DNA of 64,000 nt, taken from contig OZ037927.1 of the NCBI GenBank assembly GCA_964035575.1, positions 1-64,000 of the forward strand. Reading direction: 5' to 3'. The translations under genes were made by a program, and so were the position numbers. The notes beneath the pieces were generated by a model that searched no databases, had not been told where the DNA came from, and was given only the letters and a program-made list of their open reading frames with translations. This stretch comes from Rhynchopus sp. YZ270_cl-10. Its lineage: Eukaryota > Euglenozoa > Diplonemea > Diplonemida > Diplonemidae. Shown here piece by piece: positions 38,070 to 50,650 of this stretch; the first letter of the stretch is position 1, and each line of letters starts with the position of its first letter.

Positions 38070-41000
38070 GCCTTTTTTCTCTACAACGTTCTGAGTACAG
38101 ACGTGTCCTGGGAAGCATGCCAGTAGTGTAAAAAATATGATGGTTTTTTTGTACCTAACATCTTGTACACTGAGAAGGTTCTGCACAAGTGGAAGCCTAT
38201 ATAAGGATATTCATAAGAGTCAAAAGGGGCTTCTGAAGGGGTATATGGGTAGTATGAGCTCATATGAATCCATTAAAAGCGTCTATGGCATGATCTAAGC
38301 ATCACATAATTTCTGAAATCAATACCAACCACAATTTACGGCTATTTTTCCAGCAATAGCCGTATCATGGCTTATAACCATACCTAAGGATGTCCAATAT
38401 GCTGGAAAAGTTAATAATCTTGGGTGTATAGGGTTTTTGGGCACATTTGAGTCAATTGCGGGGTCTTACGATTTAATCTGAGCATCACACATATCCTAAT
38501 CACCTATATAATCGAAAAACACATACAAAATGACCTACATAGCCGTAAAATGACCCAAATGTGCATATTCGGGTTGAAATTTCATTTTTTCGGAAAGTTT
38601 TTTTTTCTCAACAATTACATGGGTGAGTTCCGAGTACATTATGGGGTCGTAAGTTTTTATTCAAGCATCACACATTATGTAGAATAATTTATGCCATACA
38701 ATGTTACCAAAAAAAGTCGATTTTTGGTCACTTTTTCAAAAATATGAAAATTCGATTTTTGGGTACTAGATAGGTCTTTCCGGTGCAAAAACGACCGTTA
38801 AATGGATTCTCCGGGGTCCTAAGGCCCCAAAAATCACTTTTGGACACACGGGCAATATCCCAGTATACCCTAGGAAATTGGTGGGAACCCAAAAATTGGC
38901 CTCAAAATCCGACCAAAACCAAGGTTTCTGTAGAGGTACATGTGAACCTCATGTGTGTTCTGGAGACCCATTTTGTTTTTAAAAGTGAATCTAAATAGCC
39001 AAAAATTTAAAACTCTTGTAGCGCATTCGGAATAGAGGGGGTATTCGCGAAAACCTGTGCGAAACATTTATCAATTCAGGTCTGACCCACATGGTCATGA
39101 CCCCATATTTTGGGTGCGGAAAACACCCTATCTGTTGACCTACCGGCTTGTATGCCTGTATACCTGGTTGGGTCAACTTTTTGAAAATTTCCTGGGCCAT
39201 ATACCCTATTTGGGCCCCCTGAATCCATTGCGACATCGTTTTTTCACATCCGAGTGAAAACTAATATATAGGATAACCCATGGGTATGGGTACCTCGCTC
39301 AATACCCCTAAAATCAGTGCTTTTGAAAATGACCCTATGGAAAAATGTATCCAAAATATTGAAACATGTTCTCCTGGCATCTGCAACACGATATTTTGGG
39401 CCCCCTGGGCCCCGGGGGCCCTACGGGCCCCCATATTCGCGAAAAGTTGGGCATCCCAGCTAGTGGGTCGGTACTGGGTATACAAACATCCCCCCAAAAA
39501 GTGAGATTTTGACCCCCCAAAAATGGCCATTTTTTTACTCCCCGGGACCTTCTCAGGTGTGTATTCGGACCCTCTCGTGGTCTTAAACCGGATTTTTGGG
39601 GCCCCCACACCCTGGAATACCCCCCATAGTGTCGTTTTTTCACCCGCAGGGCCGATTTTTTAGAAAAAAATTGGTTTTTAAGGAACAACATTTACCCTGC
39701 GACACCTTGAAAAACAGGTGATTTTTGCCTTTTTCAGTTGTGTGTGTGCAGTGCCGAATTCCCCAGGCTTGGTGAAAGTTGTGCCTCCAATACCCCTATG
39801 TGGGTTGGAAAAATCAAATAAAGATAAAATTTTGAGGCAGCCTGGGGGTGTGCTATGGTAAACAATTTGTGTGTGTAAAAATACCCCTAAAAAACACCCT
39901 AAAAATGGCTGTTTTTCGCCTATTTTTGGGGGTCGCCTGAGCTATTTTTTTTATTGTTTTGGCTTTTCCTGGGACCTGAAAATAGGGTCCTGGGCCCAAT
40001 ATGTCCCAATGAGGCCATTGGAATATCGATTTTTTCCAGATATGGGCCTCCTAGACCGAAATTTTTGATTTTGGTGTTGCAAAAATTTTCGAAAATCCTG
40101 AAAAGTGCCCAAAAACACGTAAAAACACGTGTATAGGCACACCCTATCGGCCCCCAGCATTGCCCAGGATTGTTGCAAATTTTCCCTGCATGGGGGCCCT
40201 CCGGGCCCCCTGGACCCATTGCGACCCGATTGGTTCACATTCCTGGAAAATTTGGTCCCTAAGACACATACGTGGTTAACATACCCCTGAAAAACACCCT
40301 ATTTTTGACCCTAAAAAACACCCTATTTTTGACCCTGAAAACATGATTTTAGCAAATAGGGCAACTAGTTTGGTGATCCAGCGACCGACTCATGGGCCCA
40401 GTATGTCCAACAGGGCCATATGTTTGGTAAATTTTACCGGGGGCAAGGGGATGTACAAAAAAAAAGTGGATTTTTTACCTTAAAAAAATGGCCAAAAATA
40501 GGCCAAAAATGGCCATTTTTCGGCCATGTGACCCCCACAGCAACCCTATATAGACCCCAAAAAACCTAATATTTTTTTCCCAGCGATGTGTCCTGGGGGC
40601 CCTTCGGGCCCCCAGGACACATCGCAACCCCGTTTTTTCAAAAAGTTGGCCCTACGGGCCAACTTTTTGAGGTGGCCTGTAGGGTGACCCCTTCAAAAAG
40701 CTGGAACCCGGATTTTGGGGTCAGGGGTCCCTTTATGCACTTTTATGTATAAAAAAATGTCTGGGGCGAGAAAATGCAAATTTTTGCCTGCAAACACACT
40801 GCATACTACGACAGGACCATATTCCATCTTATCAGGAAAAATTTCGGAGGTGTTAGTCATAAAAACAATTTAAAATTTTTTGAAAAAACATGAGATCTGG
40901 ATAAAAGTTTTGACTGTACCTGTGGAAGGTGGGATTTTGCCTGTGTTTTGACTTTTTTTTTCAGTAAATAAACTTCTACTCATCTCCGGAGGCCGTCCGA

Positions 41001-41737
41001 GGTCGCAATTAACTCATTTTGACACTTTAGGGCCATATACCGCCCGTTTTTTCAAAAAGTTGAAAATTTTGGCCCCCAGGATTGGGTACAGCGTGTACTG
41101 AACCCTGATTTTCGAAAAATCTCAACTTTTGAAATTCGTCACTTATGGCAGCATGTATCTGACACCCAATTTTGACTTTTCCCGTGAATCCATTCTGGTG
41201 CATATACACTATCTGGCACCCCTGAGTCCATTGCGGGGTCGTTTTTTCAAAAAGTCGACCGGACTAATACCTAATATGACCCTGGGTATAGCGTACCGTC
41301 TCAGAAACACCCCAAAATCAGTGTTTTTGAAGGGTTCTCACAGCTAAAATCGATGAAAAAATGTCAAAATCACTTTCCCGTGACCCAATAGCGTGAAATA
41401 TGGCCCATGTGGGCCCCCAGGACCTATAACACCCCCAATCGGTCGATTCCATGCATATTTCACACCCCCAGATATATGTGCCCATGGGGTGCCAGACCCC
41501 AAAATCATGATTTTTTCATGATTTTTGGCCCGATGCACTGACCTGCAGGGCCATACCGTCTACCGGGGCAACCATATTTTTGAAAAATCGGCCTTGCATA
41601 GGGCCCAGTATGTCCCACAGGGTATGTTGCCCCAGATTCAGGTCCCCGCACAAGCCAAACCAATATTTTAAAATCGATTTTTTTGAAAAAAATATTTTTC
41701 AAAAAAAATCGTGATTTTTGGGATTTTGGTGATTTTT
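38070..41737. repeat. Degenerate satellite-like spacer, second unit
   Basis: Counterpart of 10372-14039, including both perfect hairpins (40583-40625 and 40639-40669). No gene recognised. Confidence 0.65.
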
Positions 41738-43703
41738 ACAGTTTTGCACACCCTGAAAATCGATTTTTTCGGCTCCGCCGGTGAAATATCGACATAATTT
41801 AGGTATGTTATGTGCATAATATACCCATTAGAGCCCATTCAAGTCACATTCCGACCATTTTTCGTGAAAAAATGCAACTTTTTGTCACCGTGACCCCGAA
41901 AAATGACAATTTTTTGGTTGATTTTTTCGGCCAAAAATTTTGTACCACAGGGCCATACCATATACTGGGATTATCAACTTTTTGAAAATACGGCCTGGTA
42001 TTCGGGTGTATATGTCCCATGGGGCCCATAGTAACCTTACTGGGTCATGCCCAAAGCCAACTTTAATAGTAAAATTTGATTTTCTGTGAAAAATATTTTG
42101 ACCAAAAAATCGTCATTTTTCCGATTTTCGTCATTTTTACAGTTTTGCACACCCTGATAATCGATTTTTTCGGCTCCGCCGGTGAAATATCGACATAATT
42201 TAGGTATGTTATGTGCATAATATACCCATTAGAGCCCATTCAAGTCACATTCCGACCATTTTTCGTGAAAAAATGCAACTTTTTGTCACCGTGACCCCCA
42301 AAAATGACGATTTTTTGGTCGATTTTTTCGGCCAAATATTTTGTACCACAGGGCCATACCATATACTGGGATTATCAACTTTTTGAAAATACGGCCTGGT
42401 ATTCGGGTGTATATGTCCCATGGGGCCCATAGTAACCTTACTGGGTCATGCCCAAAGCCAATCTTAATAGTAAAATTCGATTTTCTGTGAAAAATATTTT
42501 GACCAAAAAATCGTCATTTTTCCGATTTTCGTCATTTTTACAGTTTTGCACACCCTGAAAATCGAATTTTTCGGCTCCGCCGGTGAAATATCGACATAAT
42601 TTAGGTATGTTATATGCATAATATACCCATTAGAGCCCATTCAAGTCACATTCCGACCATTTTTCGTGAAAAAATGCAACTTTTTGTCACCGTGACCCCC
42701 AAAAATGACGATTTTTTGGTCGATTTTTTCGGCCAAAAATTTCGTACCACAGGGCCATACCATATACTGGGATTATCAACTTTTTGAAAATACGGCCTGG
42801 TATTCGGGTGTATATGTCCCATGGGGCCCATAGTAACCTTACTGGGTCATGCCCAAAGCCAATCTTAATAGTAAAATTCGATTTTCTGTGAAAAATATTT
42901 TGACCAAAAAATCGTCATTTTTCCGATTTTCGTCATTTTTACAGTTTTGCACACCCTGAAAATCGATTTTTTCGGCTCCGCCGGTGAAATATCGACATAA
43001 TTTAGGTATGTTATGTGCATAATATACCCATTAGAGCCCATTCAAGTCACATTCCGACCATTTTTCGTGAAAAAATGCAACTTTTTGTCACCGTGACCCC
43101 CAAAAATGACGATTTTTTGGTCGATTTTTTCGGCCAAAAATTTCGTACCACAGGGCCATACCATATACTGGGATTATCAACTTTTTGAAAATACGGCCTG
43201 GTATTCGGGTGTATATGTCCCATGGGGCCCATAGTAACCTTACTGGGTCATGCCCAAAGCCAATCTTAATAGTAAAATTCGATTTTCTGTGAAAAATATT
43301 TTGACCAAAAAATCGTCATTTTTCCGATTTTCGTCATTTTTACAGTTTTGCACACCCTGAAAATCGATTTTTTCGGCTCCGCCGGTGAAATATCGACATA
43401 ATTTAGGTATGTTATGTGCATAATATACCCATTAGAGCCCATTCAAGTCACATTCCGACCATTTTTCGTGAAAAAATGCAACTTTTTGTCACCGTGACCC
43501 CCAAAAATGACGATTTTTTGGTCGATTTTTTCGGCCAAAAATTTCGTACCACAGGGCCATACCATATACTGGGATTATCAACTTTTTGAAAATACGGCCT
43601 GGTATTCGGGTGTATATGTCCCATGGGGCCCATAGTAACCTTACTGGGTCATGCCCAAAGCCAATCTTAATAGTAAAATTCGATTTTCTGTGAAAAATAT
43701 TTT
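41738..43703. repeat. 401-bp tandem array, second unit, cut off on the right
   Basis: Five units in register with 14040-16020. The first two carry private substitutions (for example CCCCGAAAAATGACAATTTT near 41895). The array stops abruptly after AAAAATATTTTAC. Confidence 0.97.
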
Positions 43704-44291
43704 ACAGGTAGCACAGATTGCTGCTGGAACTGCTGCTGGAACTGCTTTTGGAAACGCTCTTGCTGCTGCAGAAGCCGTTGGAACTGCTGTTTAAACTGCT
43801 GTTGTGCCTGCTGTTGGACCTGCTGTTGGAACCGCTGCTGCAGAAGCCTTTGGAACTGCTGGTGAAAAAGCTGTAGAGCCTGCTGTTGGAACTGCTGCTG
43901 TAAAGACCTTTGGAACTGCTGCTGCTGCACACCAGGGGTGATACTGGGACCCCACCCAGGACTCCGAAGATTTCGTTTTTGCTGCTATCACAGTTGCAGC
44001 CACTGATGTGGTTGGGCATACATTGCCTCTTTTTGGGGATATCATGGGGGGAAGGGGGGTGTGGGTTGTTGGGCTCAAGAGGCCTCTTTTTGGGGTAAAA
44101 AAGGGGGGGAAGGGGGCTCCTGCCACTGATGAGGAAGCTGTTGTAGCATAGGAAGCTGCCGCTCCTGCTGTTGGTGCTCCTGCTACTGCTGTTGATGCAG
44201 CTCATGTTGTTGCTGCTGTTGCTGCTGTTGCTGCTGTTGCTGCTGTTGCTGCTGTTGCTGCTGTTGCTGCTGTTGCTGCTGTTGCTGCTGT

Positions 44292-44324
<33 letters not shown>

Positions 44325-44642
44325 AGCTGGTGTGGCATATGTTGTTGCTGCTGCTGTTGGTGTAGCACCTGTTTCTGCTGCTGTTGCTGCTGTTGTTGCT
44401 GCTGCTGCTGATGTTGCTGCTGTTGCTGCTGTTGCTGTTGTTGCTGTTGTTGCTGCTGCTCTTGCTGTTGCTGCTGTTGCTGCTGTTGCTGCTGTTGCTG
44501 CTGTTGCTGCTGTTGCTGCTGCTGTTGGTGTAGCACCTGCTGCTGCTGCTGATGCAGACATGCAGCACCACCCACAACGCCCCCAAAAGGGCCTTCCTCC
44601 TCATTTGGTGACGGCAAACCCGTAAACCCGTAAACCCGTTTG
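43704..44642 (-). mobile_element. LINE leader region, partial copy
   Basis: In minus orientation it repeats the order seen at 50290-49000: NEEEGPFGGVV-type start, a TGCTGTTGC-type trinucleotide array (44200-44560), a unique block (43920-44160 matching 49190-49490) and imperfect CTGCTGTTGGAACTG repeats cut at 43704. At its junction with the next copy (44618-44645) lie CCCGTAAA and TTTGCGGG units. Confidence 0.8.
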
Positions 44643-47600
44643 CGGGCCATGTACTCCTCGCAGAAAGCCGCAGACCCAATGGGGATGCCCAAGAAATCGA
44701 ACCCATCCACATCCAACAGCCGAAACCCGCCTTCACCCATGGCGTCCTGTCCACCCTCGTTCAACGTGAACCCCACGGCCTCGAGATCCTCCTTGGAGAC
44801 GCCACCAGTGGAGATGAGCTCACACTTGTTCGCGTTCACCTCCAACCCCAGTTCGGAGCTACGAGTGCACAGAACCTGGTACGCCTCAAAAACCGCCTTA
44901 GGGGACCCCCGCAGAGAGCCGTCATCGAGGTACCACAAAGTCCCATCCAGGCCTGGGTGCCCCTTCAGCTCTAGCGCCATCTGGTGGATGGTCAGGGAGA
45001 AGAGAAGCGGGCCCAAGGGATCTCCTTGTTGAGCTCCGCGCTGTGACCTTATGGTATCTCCACCATAAAACAGGCTGGAGGGCTCCAGGTAACACCATCG
45101 CACCCATGGGGCCAGCTCGGGGAGGTTGGCGTCGACCGCTCTTAGCATCGACAGGCGGTCTACGCAGTTGAACGCGTTACGGTAGTCAATTTTCAAAATG
45201 ACTTTACCTTTTCCGCGGTTGCGCACGGCGTACTGCGAGATAACATCAGTCGCCACTGCCGCCCCCCTTGCCGTTGCCACCCCCACCTGGTTCCCTCGAA
45301 GAAGAAGCGTCCTAGCAGGCACCCGCACTCGCGCCGACAGAATCTTTCCCACCAGTCTGCGGAGAGTGTCCCCAACCGCAATCGGTCGCACGTCCTCCTC
45401 CAGGCCCGGCCCCTTTGCAGGCTTCCGGAGAGCCACCAAGTTAGCGCCGGCGAAGAACTCAGCCACCTCCACTGGAGCATTTCCTCGTGCCAAAGACGTC
45501 AACACTGCGGCCAGCGCTGCCAAAGTGCCCTTAGCCCGCCTCTGTAGGCAAAGTGTACGAAGGTGCGCGCCCGTCACGTTCGAGGGACCCGCCGCCGATG
45601 ACTTCGGCATGCTCCGCAGGGCCTTCATCACCTCCACCACTGTCACCGGTGGGACCTCCTGAGGCTGGGGCCAATCCGCCTGCTCCAGGGCCTTGGAGTC
45701 GGCAGCGGCTGGGTGCTTCGTCTGAAGCTTTTCCAGCGTCGCCGGTGTCTGTGGGGCGAGGCCGTCGCTGGTAGCGCATGACATGGCCTGGCTCGGGAGT
45801 CCTGCTCTCGCTTTGGCGATGGTGCGCTTCCGTCTCCCTTCGTCAGTGTCTTCATCCGACCACCCCGAGGGCCTTGGCTTCCGCTCCTCTACCGTTTGCT
45901 CCCACAGGGCGACATACTGGCCAGCCTTCCAAGCCTCCAAGTCCTTCCCCCAGGTGCTCGTCAAACGTCGCTCCTGGTCCTTGCCCCCTCGTTCTGTCCG
46001 TGTCCGGTGCAACACTGTGAAGAACAGTGCAAGGCGCTTCCAGGCCACCTCGTCCTGGTACTCCAGGATGTCCATGAGGACCCTCAGGAAGAGCTCGCTG
46101 TACAGCTGTAGGTGTTTGTCTGGGCACCCGCCCTTCAGCTGGATCCTGGTGGTCCCCATGACTTCAAAGGAGGGGAGGTCATCCTGATCTGTCAGCATTC
46201 CTCGACTGGAGGGAGACGGAGCGGTGAAGCCTTCTTCGCCAAAGTGCACCGTACAGGTGTTGCAGACCTCCTTGCTCTGCGGCAATAGCATGTCGCACTG
46301 ATCGTTCGCACAGCGCGACATGCCCAAGTGGCCCAACAGCTCGTCGGGGATGTACGCTCCATCCGCCTGGTGGCGACGCATATGCTGCAGCAAGCCCTTA
46401 CGAGACAGGCCCCCGACCGCATCACTCGAAGACAAAATTCCCGCTCTGCATCCATCAAAGGGGCAGAACACCCGATCCGCATTGATGTGCCCCAGCTTGG
46501 TAGCCAGGGGGGCGGTGGTGGTGGTGTTGGTGGGGATGATGCCATCCAAATGCGCTGTGTCCAGCACTGCCTGCCGAGCCTCCTTCCTCATCTTCTCTGC
46601 CATCCCCTCCTTGGTCTTCCCCACCTCCGGGACAAGCTCCACTGCCTCAAAGTGAGAGTCACAGAGAGCGATGACGACCGTGGGAAGTTTCGCTTGGAAG
46701 CTCTCCGCGTACGACTTGGCGACTCTTTTGCTACCAGGGGTGATGCGCACGAGGGGGTTCTCTTCCGACGCCTGCACCACCACGATGTTGATGCGGGATG
46801 CTGTCGCGGTGAGCTGAAGCCCCAAGTGGTTGAGGTGGGCCTCGCCGGTCACACCATTGGCAAACTCCGTCATGGCCTCCTGCGACCCCAGCACCTGCAC
46901 CAGGCGGTTCGACACCTCCACTGCTGTGTCATACAGCTGCTTGCGCATTGCCCTCACGTCCGGCTGCGTGTCGTGGTCCCAGAGGTGTAGTGCCACATAA
47001 CCACAATCATTTGTGGACACGTTGGGGATGCGTTTAGCTCCAAACTTCGCCAGAGTCGCGTCCACAGACACCGCTTGCTCTGTATACGCAGGAGCGTTCA
47101 CGTTTGCGCACCCACCGGTCAACGCAAACGGGGACAAGCTGATCGGGTGCTCCGGATCCGCAGGGGCAGGGCGCAGGTCCCAGGGCGTCACCGCTCGCCA
47201 CAACAGCGACAGCAAGACCAGTAGGGACACCACCAGCATGCCAAATGCCATCCCGATCCTACGAGTCCACCTGCGTGCTGCCACACGGCGCACCTCCAAG
47301 AGAAGAACCCAGCCAAGTGGGCGCGCGACGCCGACCAGTGCCACAAAACCCGCCAAACAACCACCTGCGGACCATGCAACCCACACCCACTCGGCTGCAC
47401 ACACCGACAACTGACCCACCCCCATCACACTGGCCCTCACCAAGCTGGCAGCCACTCGGATCCCTCCGGTCCATCGGCGCACTCGCTCGCTCGCCCCTTC
47501 CAGCCACCGCCATCCTCTCCGAACGCGGCACAGTCCCCGCAGCACACCCACCCCCAGCACCTCCGCGTCCCGAAAAAGCGCGCAACCCAAAACATGTGGC

Positions 47601-48091
47601 GCTGACCTCCCAAGCTCAGACCCCACAAAAACCAGAACCCAGATGGCCACACACTGCAAAGCACCTCTCAACGCATCGGTGACCCTGATCCTGCGGAAAA
47701 CTGGGTGCGCTGCCGGAGAGGGCGGACGATTGCAGGGCGCCTTGCGCCGACGGAGCCTGCCCGCCTGTGACTTGGTCCAGTTCAAGGACCGGTGTCCTCG
47801 TCGCGTCCTCCTGGTCCTCCTGCCCACTAGCCACAAAATGAGATGACTGAGGGTAGGGGCGCGTCTGTCCTTCCACAGATCCAGGACCGCGAACGACACA
47901 AACACTCCCCACTCAGGTGCCTCGACTACCCAGCAGGGGTCAGGTTGACGCAAGGAGGTGAAGACTTCCCAGAGGTTGCACCACCAGTCGAACCAAAACT
48001 CTATCTGTACACACCCCTTTTGCCACACCCGCATCATCACACAGCCACTCTGTCCTTCTCGCCCCTCAAGGCTGACCCCGAACACCAGCAT
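44643..48091 (-). pseudogene. Truncated copy of the RLE-type LINE protein (OTU1, zinc fingers, RT)
   Basis: About 99% identical at DNA level to 60464-63912 (offset 15,821). It starts at the same MLVFGVSLEG and covers the first OTU-like domain, the zinc fingers and reverse transcriptase with YLDDG. It then stops at the residue equivalent to about 1150, where the frame runs on into leader repeats (KRVYGFTGLP). The whole endonuclease, OTU2, RING and tail half is missing. The frame is open upstream too, only because the leader repeats lack stops. Confidence 0.85.
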
Positions 48092-50290
48092 ACCTCGCTC
48101 ACCACCCCCTAAGTTGTTGTTGCTGCGTCTGCTGTTGATGTTGGTGCTGCTGTTGGACCTGCTGTTGGAACTGCTGCTGCAGAAGTCTATGGAACTGCAG
48201 TTGAAACTGCTGTTGTGCCTGCTGTTGGAACTGCTGCTGGAACTGCTTTTGGAGACGCTGTTGGACCTGCTGTTGGAACCGCTGCTGCAGAAGTCTTTGG
48301 AACTGCTGTTAAAACTGCTGTTAAGCCTGCTGTTGGAACTGCTGTTGGACCTGCCGTTAGAGCTGCTGCCGCAGAAGTCCTTGGAACTGCTGATGAAACT
48401 GCTGTTGTGCCTGCTGTTGTGCCTGTTGCTGGAACTGCTTTTGGAAACGCTGTTGGAACTGCTGCTGCAGAAGCCATTGGAACTGCTGTTTAAACTGCTG
48501 TTGTGCCTGCTGCTGGAACTGCTTTTGGAAACGCTGTTGGAACCGCTGCTGCAGAAGTCTTTGGAACTGCTGTTAAAACTGCTGTTAAGCCTGCTGTTGG
48601 AACTGCTGTTGGACCTGCCGTTAGAGCTGCTGCCGCAGAAGTCCTTGGAACTGCTGATGAAACTGCTGTTGTGCCTGTTGCTGGAACTGCTTTTGGAAAC
48701 GCTGTTGGAACTGCTGCTGCAGAAGCCATTGGAACTGCTGTTTAAACTGCTGTTGTGCCTGCTGTTGGAACTGCTGCTGGAACTGCTTTTGGAAACGCTG
48801 TTGGAACTGCTGCTGGAACTGCTGTTGGAGACGCTGCTGGACCCGCCGTTGGAGCTGCTGCCGCAGAAGCCATTGGAACTGCTGTTGAAACTGCTGTTGT
48901 GCCTGCTGTTGGACCTGCTGTTGGAGCTGCTGCTGCAGAAGTCTTTGGAACTGCAGTTGAAACTGCTGTTGTGCCTGCTGTTGGAACTGCTGCTGGAACT
49001 GCTTTTGGAAACGCTCTTGCTGCTGCAGAAGCCGTTGGAACTGCTGTTTAAACTGCTGTTGTGCCTGCTGTTGGACCTGCTGTTGGAACCGCTGCTGCTG
49101 AAGCCTTTGGAACTGCTGGTGAAAAAGCTGTAGAGCCTGCTGTTGGAACTGCTGCAGTAAAGGCCTTTGGAACTGCTGCTGCTGCACACCAGGGGTGATA
49201 CTGGGACCCCACCCAGGACTCCGAAGATTTCGTTTTTGCTGCTATCACAGTTGCAGCCACTGATGTGGTTGGGCATACATTGCCTCTTTTTGGGGATATC
49301 ATGGGGGGAAGGGGGGTGTGGGTTGTTATGACAACAGTTCTTTACTTTGTTGCCTCCACACACGTTTTTGTTGCTGCTATCAAAGCTGCAGCTGCTTGGG
49401 TTGTTGGGCTCAAGAGGCCTCTTTTTGGGGTAAAAAAGGGGGGGAATGGGGCTCCTGCCACTGATGAGGAAGCTGTTGTAGCATAGGAAGCTGCCGCTCC
49501 TGCTGTTGGTGCTCCTGCTACTGCTGTTGATGCAGCTTATGTTGTTGCTGCTGTTGCTGCTGTTGCTGCTGTTGCTGCTCTTGTTGCTACCGTTGTTGCT
49601 TCTGCTGCAGTTGCAGCTGGTGTAGCATATGCTGCTGTTGCTGCTGTTGCTGCTGTTGCTGCTGTTGCTGCTGTTGCTGCTGTTGCTGCTGTTGCTGCTG
49701 TTGCTGCTGTTGCTGCTGTTGCTGCTGTTGCTGCTGTTGCTGCTGTTGCTGCTGTTGCTGCTGTTGCTGCTGTTGCTGCTGTTGCTGCTGTTGCTGCTGT
49801 TGCTGCTGTTGCTGCTGTTGCTGCTCTTGTTGCTACCGTTGTTGTTTCTGCTGCAGTTGCAGCTGGTGTAGCATATGCTGCTGTTGCTGCTGTTGCTGCT
49901 GTTGCTGCTGTTGCTGCTGTTGCTGCTGTTGCTGCTGTTGCTGCTGTTGCTGCTGTTGCTGCTGTTGCTGCTGTTGCTGTTGTTGCTGCTGTTGCTGCTG
50001 TTGCTGCTGTTGCTGCTGTTGCTGCTGTTGCTGCTGTTGCTGCTGTTGCTGCTGTTGCTGCTGTTGCTGCTGTTGCTGCCGTTGTTGCTGCTGCTGCAGT
50101 TGCAGCTGGTGTAGTATATGCTGCTGTTGCTGCTGTTGCTGCTGTTGCTGCTGTTGCTGCTGTTGCTGCTGTTGCTGCTGTTGCTGCTGTTGCTGCTCTT
50201 GTTGTTGCTGCTGGTGTAGCTCCTGCTGCTGCTGCTGATGCAGACATGCAGCACCACCCACAACGCCCCCAAAAGGGCCTTCCTCCTCAT
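48092..50290 (-). mobile_element. LINE 5' leader, repeat-rich
   Basis: Three parts in minus orientation: a long array of GCAACAGCA 9-mers (50260-49520), a unique 300-bp block (49490-49190), and imperfect repeats built on CAGCAGTTCCAACAGCAG (49190-48120). The array is open in several frames, giving poly-Q, poly-N/S or poly-A/T by frame. The same leader begins again upstream of the third copy at 63913. Confidence 0.75.
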
Positions 50291-50640
50291 TTTTAAAAAA
50301 GCAAAAACCAAAAAACGAAAACAAAGAAGGACAAGACACACTACGCCTTGCGCTTCGCCGGCCTGCACTCCTCTACCGTTGCCCAGGGACCGCCCCGTGG
50401 AGGCGTACAAGGCTCACAATAAACCCGCACAAAGGAAAGGGGGAGGGAGGGAGGGTAAAAAGAAAGGACAAGTGTGTTGTAATGTGTAAAAAAATGGTCC
50501 CCGTAAAAAAATGGTCCCCTGTAAAAAAATGGTCCCCTGTGTAAAAAATGGTCCCCTGTGTAAAAAATGGTCCCCTGTCATGTTCTGCACACTTTTTCCA
50601 AAAAACAGATGGGTTTTTGACACTGTCAGCAGGCTTCCTA
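50291..50640. other. Short spacer with ATGGTCCCCTGTGTAAAAAA repeats
   Basis: No gene. Five copies of a 19-bp T-rich unit (50490-50580), the complement of ACAGGGGACCATTTTTTTAC, related to the array at 54078-54485 in opposite orientation. Confidence 0.7.
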
Positions 50641-50650
50641 GTACAGATAC

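Larger units (their letters stand above)
30988..43703. repeat. Segmental duplication, copy 2 (start of the next unit)
   Basis: Repeats 3305-16009. It is joined on the left to the tRNA-Arg(CCT) flank and breaks off on the right, inside the fifth 401-bp unit, into LINE leader repeats. It differs from copy 1 by a 15-bp insertion near 33088 and a handful of substitutions, most in the first two 401-bp units. Confidence 0.95.

Noticed and set aside
46320-46990. Plus-strand frames of up to 220 codons opposite the LINE ORF
   Set aside because: Shadows of the GC-rich minus-strand frame; repeated at 62141-62811 for the same reason.
47000-48091. Membrane anchor at the LINE protein N-terminus
   Set aside because: The hydrophobic stretches of residues 145-300 may lie upstream of the true start; two copies 99% identical cannot test coding constraint.
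44183-50410. A single 2075-aa protein including Asn/Ser-rich and Gln-rich arms
   Set aside because: The real LINE part is only 44643-48091; the rest is stop-free leader repeat of two element copies read through.
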